Source: Pyrus communis
Taxonomy: Eukaryota; Streptophyta; Magnoliopsida; Rosales; Rosaceae
Direction of reading: 5' to 3'
DNA: 64,000 nt
NCBI RefSeq assembly: GCF_963583255.1
Contig: NC_084804.1
Coordinates: 22,264,061 to 22,328,060, forward strand
In this document: positions 34,201 to 47,746 of the stretch, in pieces
Layout: every line of letters begins with the position of its first letter
How positions within the stretch are numbered: the stretch's first letter is position 1
Position numbers and translations under genes: made by a program
Notes under the pieces: model-generated
Seen by the model: the letters and a program-made list of their open reading frames with translations, nothing else
What the model was told of the DNA's origin: nothing
Databases searched by the model: none

Positions 34201-35129
34201 CAATCTACACATCAATTTAGTCATTCTGTTAAAATTTTGTCCATATTTTTTTTCAGTGTGATAATATAGTCCCACTGGTCCAATCATATGGCGCCACATG
34301 AACTAACTATTAAAAAAAATATTTTTTTTAAGATTTAAAACTAAAAGTACTATGAGAAACTAAAAGAAAAAAAAAAGAGATCATCGTCTTCATCTAGGTA
34401 TGCTAAAAAAGAAAAGAAAGGCACCATGACACCACTAAAGCTCTTGTCCTCCGTGAACTCACTTCTCATTCTCTCTAGTTGGTTATATAGATGGAATCTT
34501 ATTTTCTAATGAGGAGTTTGATTAATGTCAGGGACTATTTGCGATAAAAACATTTCTTTTGTATATTGACGAAATTTTGATGGAAGGACTCTATTGATGT
34601 GCGATAATGAAAGTCGAGGACCAAATTTATTGATTTTTGAAACTCAGGAACTAGAATGAGGAGTTTGATCAGTATTAGGGACCATTTGCGATAAAAACCC
34701 TTCTTTTGTATAATCCAAGTGTCACAATTGTATTGGATTTTTGGATCGCACATACAAACTAACAGAATAATTGATGGAATCTAAACGAAATGACCAAATT
34801 GATGTGTGGTAGTGAATGTCAGGAACAACATTGATTGATTTTGAAAGTAAGGGACCAAAATGATGAGTTTGGTCAATCTCAGGGATCATTTGTGATAAAA
34901 ACTCTAAAAAAATATAATTGTAAAAACAAAAGCTCAGCAATAGAGGAATGAAGCTGTTGGAATTAAAAACGAAATGTGGTGGACTACTTTAAAGAAAAAA
35001 AAGAAGAAGAGATAAACAAATCAAACTTAACTAAAGAAACAAATCAGGAAACGATCCCCTTTTGAAGAATATATATATTCAAGAAATTATAATCTTACTA
35101 AAATTTTCCAACAAATTTGGGCTTTAAAA
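31286..35129 (-). mobile_element. hAT transposon, left arm of a head-to-head palindrome
   Basis: A broken hAT transposase reads on minus from about 33560 down to 31800. It has a BED-type zinc finger (CKDCKKVLVDD...GNMKRHLKTC), then SFVEYVGIMALFAYLS, then, after frame breaks, AVIDDCDSFMKKMGDYMHMK with ILDPHYKL, and finally the hATC dimerisation block LTIPISTVASKSAFSIRGKV near 31900. The non-coding 5' part extends to 35129 at the centre. It is disrupted by stops, frameshifts and a 982 bp MITE. Outer end at 31286 next to PreP relic C; no clear terminal repeat or 8 bp duplication found on this side. Confidence 0.85.
33923..34904. mobile_element. Mutator-like MITE (982 bp) inserted in the hAT arm
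   Basis: Perfect 9 bp target duplication TAAAAAAAT at 33914..33922 and 34905..34913. Ends are long inverted repeats, TAGGGTTTTTATTACCAATG on the left and GAGTTTTTATCACAAATGAT as the reverse complement of the right. Inside are several more direct and inverted copies of the GTCCCTGA-motif sequence, as in the smaller element at 54511. No transposase. Removing it and one duplication restores the alignment of the two hAT arms. Confidence 0.85.
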
Positions 35130-35162
35130 GTTGGAATGAGTCAATCCGGAAATATATCATGC

Positions 35163-38100
35163 TATTGAAAGCCAAAATTTGTTGGAAATTTTAGAAAAAA
35201 TATAATTTTCCCAAATATATATATTCTTCAAAAGGGTATCGTTTTCTGATTTGTTTAGCTAAATTTGATTTGTTCCTTCAGCTGAGCTTTTGATTTTACA
35301 TTTATATTTATATTTTTTGATGTTTTAATATCCTTAGCTTTCTCTACTCCACATATAAATTGTATCCCACTTGTGAATTTTTATTATGTAATTAAATGGA
35401 TTTGAATGATAAGAGTTACTTTGGCTGCATATTGGACTAAAAGTTGTGATTTAAAATCCATTTGTCAATTGTTATTGTTTAAAAAGTTTTTAATTAATTT
35501 CTATCCATTTTTTTTTCAAAAGCAATGGATGCTACAGATTTAGATTTTGTGAACCTTAGTGACAATGAGTTTATAATGGGAACAAAACCAGATCTTGAAG
35601 TGAAAATACAGACAATACAAATATGAGTGTTGCAAAAAAAAAAAAAAAAAAAAGGGCTAGAATGATCAATTTAGATAAGCAATAACTCAGATTTTCTGTT
35701 TGGAACATTTTCAATAAATTGGATACTATTTTTTTAATATGATAAAAGTCGTGCTCAATGTAAAGCTTGTAAGAAAATGTTGATAGATGATAATCAACAT
35801 TGACAGGTAATATGAAAAGACATTTGAAAACATGCCCTACAAAGAATAATGTTGAATTGTTTATGTTAGCATATGAAATGTGTTCCTAAAAGTTTGATCA
35901 TATGGTATTCCGTGGCTTATTACTAGAGGCAATCGTCAAGCATAATCTTCCTTTTAGTTTCGTTGAATATGAGGGAATTAGGGCTTTATTTGCATATGTA
36001 TCTTCTAATATTAAGCTACTATGTCGAAACACTGTTAAAGCCTGTGTGTTAAGGATGTTCAAAACTAAAAAGCAAGCGCTTCATAAGTTCATAGCATCAA
36101 TTAAAAGTAGAATTTGTTTGACATTAGACTCATGGTCCTCCCAATGCACTGATGGGTATCTTGCTCTTACTGCTCACTTTGCAGACAAGGATTGAAAATT
36201 GCATGAAATGATTATAAGTTTTTGTCACTTGCCTCCATTGCATACTGGTGTTTCATTATGCGAAAAAATTAGTGCTCTGGTAATTGAGTGAGGGATTGAG
36301 AAGAAGTCATTTTCAATCACATTGGATAATACTTCTTCAAATATTCGTTTTGCTAGCATTTTGAAGGATCAATTGAATATTAGAGGTCTTTTCTTGATGA
36401 ATGGTGACTTCTTTCATGTGTGTTGTTGTGCTCATATTTTGAATTTTAGAGTCTAAGATGGACTTAAAGAAATTGATTCTTCAGTGATAAAAATTCGCGA
36501 ATGCATCAATTATATAAAGGGTTTTGAGGCTAGAAAAATAAAGTTTAATGAATGTGTTAAACAAGTAGGGATATTGGATAGTAGGAGAGGCTTGAGACAA
36601 GATGTCCCTACTAGATGAGACTCAACCTATCATATGTTAGTGCAATTTTTTATTGATATGTTTTTATTAATTTAGGGTTGAGTGATTCAAATTTTGAACG
36701 TTGTCTTTCTTTTGAAGAGTGGGATAAAATAATGAAGATTTGAAGATTTGAAGTTTTTGGGGCTACTTTTATGATGTTACATGCTTGTTTTCTGGGACAA
36801 AGTAGCCCATATCAAATTTATTCTTCCCTAAAGTGTTTGCAATTGAGCTGCAAGTTAAGGCAGTCATAGATGATTGTTATAGTTTCATGAAAAAGATGGG
36901 GAATGATTTGCACATGAAGTTTCACAAGTATTGGTCATATTACAATTTGATTGTGTCAATTGCAATCGTCTTGGATCCTCGTTATAAGCTACATTTTGTG
37001 GATTGGGCTTACACAAAGCTTCATTGAGTGAATTCTGTCGAAAATTCTGTCAAATATCAAAATGTTTGTTACACATTGACTTCTCTTTTTAATGTGTAAT
37101 TGGAGAAATCTTCTCATATTAATCACTCAAATATTCCAATGAACTCGGTGCCTAATCATCAAATAGAAGATGGAGATGCCCTCTTTGAGGTAACCTATAG
37201 TTTGTTTGTATTTTACTTTGAAATTGGATGGTGCATTATTTTTATTATCTTTCTATTTTTTATATATTTTATGAGGTAGGATTTTGATAATAATTACAAT
37301 GGTCCACACTTAGTTAAAAAAAAGTGAATTACATAAGTATTTGGAAGATAAAAGACTAGATAGAAGACAAGATATAAATGTTATTTCTTGGTGGCAAATG
37401 GAGCGTTTTTATTATCCAATACTTTCTCAGTTAGCACGAGATGCGTTAACAATTCCTATTTCAACTGTTGCGTCAAAATCCGCTTTCAGTATTGGGGGTA
37501 AAATACTGGATCAATATCTTCATTATTGCCTAACACAGTTCAAGGTTTGTTATACACATGAAATTGGCTTTTTGGAGAAGGAGGTAATATATCTTTTATA
37601 AAATATTGAACTTATTTCTTTTCATTATTATTTTTTGTACTCATAATTTGAATAGTTATAATGATTGGTTTTTAATGCTTAGTTTATGTGGAAGAGAGTG
37701 TTAATGTAGAAAACCTTAATGAGAACACCGTCAATATAACCGTTGAAGACAATGTATCAAACCAAAGTTCCAATATCATTTCCCTTGGTGATTGATGAAA
37801 AATTAAAGGTTTTATTGTAAAAAACGTGTAAGGTTCCTTAAACTCCCTTCATTTTGCATACCCTTTAACATTTGGTATTTTGTAGTATGTACTAATATTT
37901 TTTCATTAGGCTCTTATTGTTTTTTTATATTTTGAAGTAATATTTATGTGACAATATGGTATTCATATACTAATTTAGTATTATGCTTTTCTTTTTTATG
38001 GGTCAAATTATGTTTCTCATTTTCATTATTTATTGATTTAAAAAATATTTTTTTAACGGGTAATAGGTTAGGTCATATTACCTAATAACATTAACGGGAC

Positions 38101-38228
38101 ATTACCTGACAATATTACCTTTTACTTTACCAGGTGTTACACAACATGATCCGTTAAGATATCAGGTAAGTCACGAAAACGACACGAACACGAAAAACAT
38201 GTCACGAATGCTAGGTCTACGCCCCTAC
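35163..38228 (+). mobile_element. hAT transposon, right arm of the palindrome
   Basis: Same element on plus. Broken transposase pieces are FRGLLLEAIVKHNLPFSFVE at 35905, LTLDSWSSQCTDGYLALTAH at about 36120 (TLDxWS carries the first catalytic Asp), AVIDDCYSFMKKMGNDLHMK and VLDPRYKLHFVDWAY at 36860..37005, and the hATC block WWQMERFYYPILSQLARDAL and IPISTVASKSAFSIGGKILD at 37390..37515. The outer end, read inwards, is TAGGGGCGTAGACCTAGC (38226 leftwards), a hAT-like terminus, followed by GTGTTCGTGTCG words. Stops and frameshifts throughout. Confidence 0.85.
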
Positions 38229-39030
38229 CTACGAATAAGGATTATTCACGAGTTATGATGTGAGCCATATCTTAGATATGGTAAAAAAAAATTAAAATAA
38301 TATTTATTTGTAACTGAAATACAAGACATTGTATAACACTAAGTAATAATATTTACATAATAAACGTTTGAGTTTACCATATATAATTTATTGAATATGC
38401 AGAAGAATAAAATCGTGCAGAAATTACTTCACAACCGAAAGTACAAACAAATTAATTGAGATGATGTAACAAAACGGATGTATACTCAAGCCCTTCCTCC
38501 GATGCCTAACATATACAAGGCTCATTATTTTATATTCAAGGCATTCTTCATCCCTTGAATATCCTTACAACTCAAACACTTTACACAACTCAACTCTCTT
38601 TCTTGTTTTGCAATGCGTATGTATATAACTTAGATATCAATAATCACATTTTCTTTAACAAGCTTGCAAGCTTTAACATAAATCATACTGATTAGTAACA
38701 AAAGTAATATAATCATAATATCAACAACAAGGTATCAATCTTTAACAACACAAATGATGAACAATACACTACCATTTACTCCTTTTTATTGTTTTCGATT
38801 TCGTATCCTCCCTCTTGTTTTTTTTTTCTTCCTTCGCCACTTCCCCTTTCTATTTTTTTTCTTCACGTCTGTTTTTAAATTTCTCTTTTTTTGTCTCTTT
38901 CTTCTACTCTAACACTTAGCCATTATTTTTAACACAACTATCCTTTTTCTTTTGAAGTTCTTCTCCTCTCTTTTCTACCAACCGACCCCTCTTCCTCACT
39001 CACTCATTCTCTCCTTCTTTTTTCACTTTT
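38229..39030. other. No gene recognised
   Basis: AT-rich sequence with a T/C-rich stretch at 38800..39030. No PreP similarity continues here from relic C, so the hAT palindrome did not simply split one exon. Possibly part of an LTR. Confidence 0.4.
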
Positions 39031-39031
39031 T

Positions 39032-39400
39032 GTGAAGGAAGTGTTTCTGTTTGAGCTCAGGAAGTTGGAGTTTTGAAGCTCCAAACATGACTTTAGGATT
39101 TCCTACGAGACTTTCAAGGCTGTGATAGTATTTCAAGGATCTGAAATGAATGGACCGTAGGATCTTTCTGGGATTTGGATATGTTATCGTAAAGAGAATA
39201 AGGAACAACTTATGTGAAGGAAGTGTTGCTATTTGAGTTACGAAAATTGGGGTTTTGGTACTCATAATATGGATGGCCAGTTTTCCGAGGGATTGGAGAC
39301 TGGGTTGGTATTTCAAACATCTAGGATGATCGAACCGTTGGATATTCCTAAAATTTGGATATGTTTTAGGTACTAGGAAAATGAACAACTTTCATGAAGA
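39032..39400. repeat. Degenerate tandem repeat, about 185 bp units
   Basis: Units at 39032 and 39216 each begin GTGAAGGAAGTGTT, contain GGTATTTCAA / AGTATTTCAAGGATCT, a GAACCGTTGGAT / GGACCGTAGGAT word and TTTGGATATGTT, and end AACAACTT. A partial third unit follows. The 121-codon minus frame through it is a product of the repeat. Confidence 0.65.
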
Positions 39401-41163
39401 AAATATTTGAATCTGAATAATGGATGACGATGTTTTGGTTGGTTGGTTAAATAGGTAGGATGAATTTCTAGTTTTTGGATATCTTTCTTTTGATAGATAA
39501 AAGTGATGGTGAGTTTGGTGGAGATATTATTGGGTAAGCTTGAATACATTTTCCGGGGTTTGTCTCTCATTTCTTTTACAGTATTCTCAAGGGAAGTAAA
39601 GGGAGATTTTCGATGGTTAGGTGGGAGAGCTTCTCATGGCAATGATCTCAAAATGTACATGCATAACCACACGATTTAAGTAGTTTGTCAATTCGACTAC
39701 ATCAACTGGGGTTTGCTTTAATTTGTATTTCACTATATATGAGAGACTTACAAATACAATGAAAGATGACTTAAAGCCTGTACAATATGTAAAAGAAACA
39801 AGGTAATACGAAAGGGAGAATGGCATTCTTGTTGATGTTGTTCTCTGTCTCCTTTTTCTTTTTCTTCCTCTCTCTTTTCTTTCTTATTCCTTCCGTTGGT
39901 TCTTGCCCTTCTTTTATAGAGATTGCATGACATCTTACTTCTCATCTAGCTTGAGGATGAAAGCTCCCAAGTGTGCCAATAGAAAGACAGCCAAATGGTG
40001 GTGAATTACAAGCTCCAACTCATGAAAAGCCTTACAAAACAATCTAATATATATGAAACTACAAACTTAACGCATATCGTAGTATAATTTATAATGAAAT
40101 GTTAATTAGTGCAAACATCTCTAGTTGGAAAAATTTAAGTATAAAAGTACTAGCTAGACTTAAAAATATATTTTTGTAGTGAAAGCGTCTCTACTAACTT
40201 ACATGTCAAAAATACGAGTTCTTGTACCTACACACACATTTATACAATTAATTTTTCTTAAATACGGGGTATTATAGATTTCTTGTTCCATTCGTCAATA
40301 ATTTTTCTCAACTAACATGTTTGTAGTTTCATCGGTTAAGATTTTGCTTTACAATCGAGGGAGCGTAAAATGAGTTTTGAGAATTGAAGAAGATAAATAG
40401 TACATTAAAAGTGATTCAGGGTGTATTCAATTTTTTTTAATTTAAAAAAAAAAACTTATAAGATTGAAATTGTCATTACATAGTAAAGTACAGAAGTCAT
40501 TTAATATTAAACTTTAACGTGAGGTGAATTTAACATTATGTGTGGTGCTAATAAAAAAAAGTCAATTTTCATTGTACTTTTTATATTTAAAAAGAAAATA
40601 TAATTCTGCTGATTGCACAATAAAATTTTTAAATGCCAGTAACAATTTCTAAAAAAATAATTCAAAAAATCTTTTATTTTGAATAAAAAAAATTTGAAGA
40701 AGAAAAAATGAGGATAAATGGGGCAGCGGGAAAGATGGGCCACACCGTTTCCCTCCTCTTAACGTTGAGTAATGTATAATATCGCTTGTAACAAATTGAA
40801 GGGATAAAAACAAAAGGCTTGGCCATATTGAAAGACATCAAATGTCAGTGTTTTGATATATTGAAATTGTGGTAGTGTGAACCAAGAATCAGTTACCACC
40901 AAATTGCAAGATGAGCACCGATGTCATGAGTCTCACATAAAAGGGGTCAAAAGAATTGGCTGCCACTGTTTAAAGATAATACCAAATTGCAGCATCTGAC
41001 ATGGTAAGTACACTTTTCATGCTCCAAAATTTCTTTTCTAATCTGCTATGACTGTATGTATCGCTTTGTGTGTAATAAAACGAAGAAACACATTCGGCGT
41101 CCCTTGCCGTAGAATTGGAAATAGTGTTACAGAAAGATCGATATCCGGAGCATTTTATAGGAC
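39401..41163. other. 3' flank of the PreP gene; no other gene seen
   Basis: AT-rich with many homopolymer A/T runs. The part next to 41164 would hold the 3' untranslated region and poly(A) signals of PreP. No similarity to known genes noticed. Some of 39.4-40.3 kb looks LTR-like but without borders. Confidence 0.45.
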
Positions 41164-44100
41164 TTAGAGGGCTTTCTTTACTTGAAAGAAGTTGTTTCGC
41201 TCCCTTTGTGCAGAATCAATGTCATCTGGAGATGCCACTGCAACGACAACCCCTTTGTCTTTGACCGCGTCGATTGCATTTGCAAATACCTTGAAGTCCT
41301 TCAAGCTGTGGGATAAACGACGAGTTAAATCTTGAACTAGGTAAAACATTAACAGGCATGGCCTTATGTTCTCGTACCAGAATCTAAATATGAAAATAAA
41401 ATACTCTGATTAGGTATGATAAAACTAGCATCATGAGAGCTACCTATTGCCGAAAAATAAAGAGGAACAGTTTAGTTTATCACGATGACAACGATGGAAT
41501 AACAAAAATGGTTCTCCTAAACAGTTTTTCTGCCGTATTAGTGTTATATCCTTGGCATGCCTTACGACTTGAATAACAAGTTCAATCATCAACCAATGAA
41601 CAGCATCTTTACCTTGTTGACAGTATCTCTGCTCGTCTGATTTGTCTTTCTTCTTCTGTGATTCCCAACAAGTATCGCAACAAACTGCAGGAGACAAAAA
41701 GAGGGAACAGGTGAGGAGAAGAGATTTAAGTCTTCTGGAAACAAGAAGTAAATTCAGAACCAATCCGAGACCGCCAACAAACTACTCTGGCAGGTTATGT
41801 GCATAAAACTAGATGTGGAGGCGTACACATTATAGTTTCAAGGAACAATCATTAAAAGGTAAAAATATATCCTGTTCTCTTCTGGTTCACAGCGGTCCTC
41901 ACATATATCTCCACTTTCCAACAAGCCAAAAGCTGATGTTAACATACCTACTATAACCTTTGGCATCAGGAAGCTGGTACGAATCAACGTCTCCGATTGT
42001 CCCAATGATAGACTTGGTAAGAGTCTCATCATCCATTTCTAATTGTCGAAGAAAATCCCCAGTCCCATCATATACACCAAGTGTCTTTAACAAGTTGGGG
42101 TCACGATAAGATAAGAAAGAGAATACTCCTACATAAAATTTCACAAATTTAGCTCCTAACACAAGCAATTGAAACTCCATGAGAACATTTAACAAGAATT
42201 TTTACCTGAGTGACTATCAAAGTCACAAAACCCTCCGTATGCTCCACCACTAACTCTTACACGATCCCACAACCATGTAGTACTAATGTATTTGGAGATA
42301 ACATGTGCACTCCCACTCAGCTGATAACCAGTGTCATAAATGTTACCAGCTTTTCCAACATAATTAACCTGTACAAGGTAATAGCTTAGAATAATTGCTC
42401 CACAAAACATTCAAAAAGGACCATGACAAAAAAGTATTCTCACCTGAGTAGGTATTACAATGGCTTCATTTGCTAAAGGTAGTCGAGCATTCCAAGTAGC
42501 AGTAGCAACAGGAGAGCTATTAGGCAGCAAATCAAGAAATTTGCTCACAAACTTCTCAGAGCTGGTAAGATTCTTCCTTTCAGCAGTCATATTCACTATG
42601 CAACCTTGCCTAGAAAGTAGGGATTTGCGGATCTCCTCGAGAGACGAAGAAATGCCATCCCAATCTTGATCAATTTTTTCTTCAAGAGCTTGAAGAAACT
42701 CCAAGTAACTAAGCAGACAGAAGATATGAATTGCATTGTATCAGAAAGTATGTTGGTTGCACTAAGTTTCCCTATTCAATGTTGTATTTAAAGTGCACTT
42801 CACAGAGGAAACGTAGGACATGCACAATTAGCACAAAAGACAAATCACTTATAAATTCCCGGTCCAACCTGACACCACCCATTTGTTCAGAAATCCACCC
42901 CGCAGTATTTAGTTTTGCATCCATCCTTGCAGCAGCAATTCCATGACCACTACCTCTCAATCGGTTCTGAAAACGACATAACAGAAATATTACACTTTCA
43001 TAATTAATGTCAAGGATTAGTTCAGATTAACCTTTTCAAATACAGTTTATTATATACCTCCATTCTAGCTTTGCTTTGAGAGACAAACTGCTTAAACCGC
43101 TGCTGGTCTGTAAACTGGACTTCTTGAAGAACACAGCTGAACTGAAATAACATGAATTACATCAAACCTTGATTAAATTTGCAGCAAATATTAAGCACCA
43201 GTCACAAAACTAATCTAGAGGTAAAATAACAATTATACAGTCCGTGACTCGGTAATGGCACCGCGATTACAAATATTCCGCCATGCAAAAAGGAAAAAAA
43301 AGAAGGAAAAGTATGAAATCGATCATTTAGTATATGTATACAATCCTTATAAAGAAAGGATAACTAAATCGTAAACAATTTTTTCTTCTAAATTAAGAAA
43401 AAAGCCTAAAATTTTATCTGTTTGACTAATGAACAATGGAATTTTGCATAGGAATAGGATACATTTCAAATGAAAGCATGGTACATAGAATGGAAACAAG
43501 AGATTTAATCTATAGAATTTACATCTACTAAGATAAAACTTAAGAAAAAGCAACGATTCTCCTTCGCTTTTTTTTTGGGTCAATGGCCTCAAGTAAGGAA
43601 ATCCTTTGTTTTTTCTTCTGAAATAGTTTTCTAATGTTTCAGATAAAGGAGTTTTGTCTAATTGTTGGTTTCTCATTTACGCATTTTACACTTGGCTTGT
43701 GCTACATGGACTCCTTGCATATCTCCTTTTGTAATTTGTTTCTAATTTGAGTACAGTAATTGATCCTATCTAGAAAGAAAAAAAATTAGTGAGAATCTTA
43801 TTAAAGAACCAAAAATTGTTCTTCTAAGTTATTGTTCAAGTGAGGTACTACATCTAAGTGATAAGCATTTCCCAATTTGACAGATTATGGTCAACTCAAG
43901 CCTCAAGGTAAACTTCATGAAAAGTCATGAAGTTAAAAGCAATAAATACATGAAGCCCATCTCATATTAATTATTCTTTAAGTAATGAACAGGAATGTCT
44001 TATTGGCCAACTCTAAAAAGAAAAGGAACAAAGTATACCAAGTGAAATAGGTCATCAGCACGTCCTGCCATGGCTTTTCCTCGAACAATTATATGGCTAC

Positions 44101-45845
44101 AAGGTTCCTCCTTGCCCCGTACAGATGATGTCATTGGATAAACTGATATTCCTCCAGTTTTCCTTCCAATCAACTGATTAAGTTGCACAAAACTTAAGTC
44201 TTTTGTGCCCATCTCTAACAGTGATTGGCTGTCAAAGAAGATCATGATACCATCAGGAATACAATCTAATTTCCTTACTTACCACAGAAAATAACATTCT
44301 TTAAGTAAGCAACTTGTAAAGCTCAACTGGTTATGGCTACACTATTAATGTCAGTAAAGAAGTAGTTTAGTGGGGTGTGAATAATTTTCATAAAGCAACG
44401 TTGCTGCTGCAACACTACTACTGCTATCCATGCTTTGCCACTAAATAGTTATGCATTATTGTCTTTCCTTTCGTAAATACAATTTGTCACCGTGATTAGG
44501 GGCATGAGCATGAGTGTTGTATTCAAAAGTCACAGGGTAGTCCACAAAAACATGTAGTCTTGTGTGTTTACTTTATCAATAAATAATAAATGTACACTTC
44601 GATATAAGGGTATGCTGGCATGCACAATAACCACAGTAAGTAAAAGAAAGTACTCATTCTATAATTTTGCATAATTCCTATGGATTTGAATGTGAAACCT
44701 TCTTGTGTCTCCAAAAGTGTGTCAGGAATGGGAGAACTGTGTTCCTAACTATTCAACATGCAAGTTATCACCATTGCTCATGTGCTATACAAAATTCAGT
44801 GTGGCCTTTAAGACCAACACGAGTCCGAGAGTTGACTACAGATTTTCTTCACTGAAAGACTAATAGAACAACAGGAGTCAATGAGAAAGGGCATGGAACC
44901 AGTCTGACTTGTTGACCAATTTAAGGGAAGTCGTTGGGATTGGGGATCAAGCTCAGACTTCTTTTTCTTAGTCAGCGATGGCCAATTAAATCTAAACAAT
45001 GGTTCTGACTAAGAGGAAAGAGATACCAGATTGATTAGCCATTGTGCGCTTTACCCTTGATAACAGAGATGCTATAGTTGGTTTTATTTTGCTTCTAGAG
45101 GGGAGAGTTTCAAAAATTAAAACTTTTGGATAAAATTGTTATATCTCCAAATTTAAATATTGGGAGGACCAGTTAATCCATGCTCGAAATCCCATGGAAA
45201 ATTAGCCAAACTCTACTTTTGAGGTTTTTCAGACGTAAACCTTTGTTTCAAGAAAAGTTTGCATCATGTTATGTCAAACCAAAGCAATGAAGACATTAGA
45301 GCGAATCACTGGAAACATCTTACCAAAAAAGAGGTACCAAAGGAAGAAGCTCTTGCTTTAGTGAACTCATATTGAACACAACTTCAGTGTACAGAACATC
45401 ATTTGTGAAGAGGTCATGCTGCAGAACTTTCACACCATTGATATCCCCAACCTACATTTAATAGATATGTGCTTTGTTATCCATTTCTTCCAAAGGAACT
45501 AGCCCAAAAGGAAATTCTCAGAAACTTAAACACAAGAAATTTAATTTGATGGTAACCTCTGTGGGGACACAAGTAGGTTCCCTTGGAATGTCTTGCAGAG
45601 AGAGACTTGGAACACTTCTCAAAGCTTCCGGAGGGTCAGGAGTTTCCTGCCTCAGTTGCAGCTCGTGTGTAGCACGAGCTAGCTCAGCAAGATCTTCTTC
45701 TGTCATACCTGATTTAACTTTCTGCAAGATTTCTTTCTCAGCCTCTTCATCACGAGAAGCTTTCTCTGGATCAGGCTGGCAAGGAAGTTACTTGTTAGGA
45801 GTAATAAACAGGGAAGAAAAGTCTTGGGAAATATATATATATATC

Positions 45846-45878
<33 letters not shown>

Positions 45879-47704
45879 CATTACCTGCATTTCTACCACA
45901 ACTCTATGGGGATTGTTCAAAATAAATTTCTCTATTAAGGGAGAGAAAACAGCCTTCGAGCCTTCAGCTTCTATTCTGGCCTTCAGTGCCAGTAAAGGTT
46001 TCTCATACTTTAATGGCTCAAATGGATCCATATCATATATCCATTTACCCTTTAAAAAGAAAAACTTATATTAGTCTCTGATCAAGAATAAATGGCCAAA
46101 AAAGATGCCAGACACTTTATTGAGAAAAAGATAAGGAAAAAACTAAACTCAAGATGGATACATCTTACCATGGATCGGAGCATTAGTGACAAACCACGAG
46201 GAAATGATCCTGTGTTGTTTTCCCTCAGAGAGAACTCGATCGTATTCATGGATGCTTCTACAGCTTCTGTATCAAAACCTTCCTCTGCTAACTTTTTAAG
46301 TGTACTCATGACTACTTCTTCTACCTTTTGAATGTCACCTTCCGAAACGCCCTTCAACCCAATACTAAATTGGGGTTGTAGGAGCTCATCTTCAACTCCA
46401 CCACCAACTATGGCCTCTCCCAAGCCACTCTCCAGCAATATTTTCCTCAATGGAGAAGCAGGCGTTCCCAACATAAGATGATCCAGAAACCCAAGCGTAA
46501 GCTCAGTCTCCAAGTCTAGGGGATTCTCAGCGAGCAACCAATTGAGGCATACCATGTTTTTCTTCCTTAAGTCACCACCTTTACCAGCAGGATATTTCCC
46601 AGAAATCCGAATTGGTTTGGAAAATAGTTTTTGTGGTTGAATTCTTGATTCATTTGGAGATGAACTTGCGTCAAACATATCTAGGTACTCTGTGAAAGGG
46701 AGACAGAGGGATGAGATGCTAGAGATATATTCCACTATAAAACTTAAATATCATTTATAAAAAATTCTAGGCCATCAAACTGAAAAAGCAAAGACAAAAA
46801 AATGAAAACCTAAGTGATTCATGGCTTTTTGCAACTGATATCTATTCTGTTATCTTAGATTAGTAACTATATTTTAGTTCTTGAACGCAAATTGGTTAAA
46901 AAAACTGAAATAAAGGAAAATCCTGTTGACATGCAGGTTTGGTAACCTTGATACAGAAAAGGAAAAATCATAAATTGCACACTACTAGAAGAAATGATAA
47001 TAGTAACAAGACCCACTAGAGTAACCGGCATATAATTTTCATGGTTTCAGTGGCTAGATTAGAATCCTCGACAGTTTCTTTATAAAACTATAGCTTCTCG
47101 TCAATCTTATATGGGAGGACTCACTCAATCTTTTATGGGAAAATGCAGAATTAGTCATACCTTATAATCTAGTTAGCAAACCAAAGTAATTCAATGCATG
47201 TATAAGGAGATCCGATTTAATACCACTCAAAATGCGCAGCCGTTCCATTGGATCATCATCTCCATAAAACCAGATCCTGGCATTGCTGGGATGGTAATAT
47301 TTACGGTGGAACTCCTGTATGTTTGCGAATTTAAATTAAATATTATTTAAGAAAAACGCAAAATATAATCAATATATGCAAACTCAAACACGAGAATCAG
47401 AAAACTTGGCAGGAATATGGTCACACTCAGATGAATATGCATATGAGACAGAGACCACGGAAAAAAGATGGGAACAGTCACAGCGTTGCTATTCAGAATA
47501 TCAAATATCAAAGCACTAATAACCCTATTAGAAATCACCAAGGCATGGGCGAGGCGTCCGAGGGATAGCCCAGCCTGGGTGTGAATTTTTTAATATATAC
47601 ACTGAGCGTACACATATTACATTAAAAAAAAAGATTATTAATCAATAATCACCCTGAGCACACACATATATTATAAATACATACACACACATATATACAT
47701 ATAT

Positions 47705-47746
<42 letters not shown>

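Noticed and set aside
31286..38228. Assembly artefact as the explanation of the hAT palindrome
   Set aside because: The arms differ throughout and only one carries the MITE, so they are not a duplicated read or a mirrored contig end; real inverted sequence is the simpler reading.
39023..39388. 121-codon protein on minus
   Set aside because: Frame spans two degenerate tandem units; no domain and no supporting splice signals.
46970..47000. CACTA transposon end (CACTACTAGAAGAAAT) in PreP intron 7
   Set aside because: A single short word with no partner end, no subterminal repeats and no 3 bp duplication.
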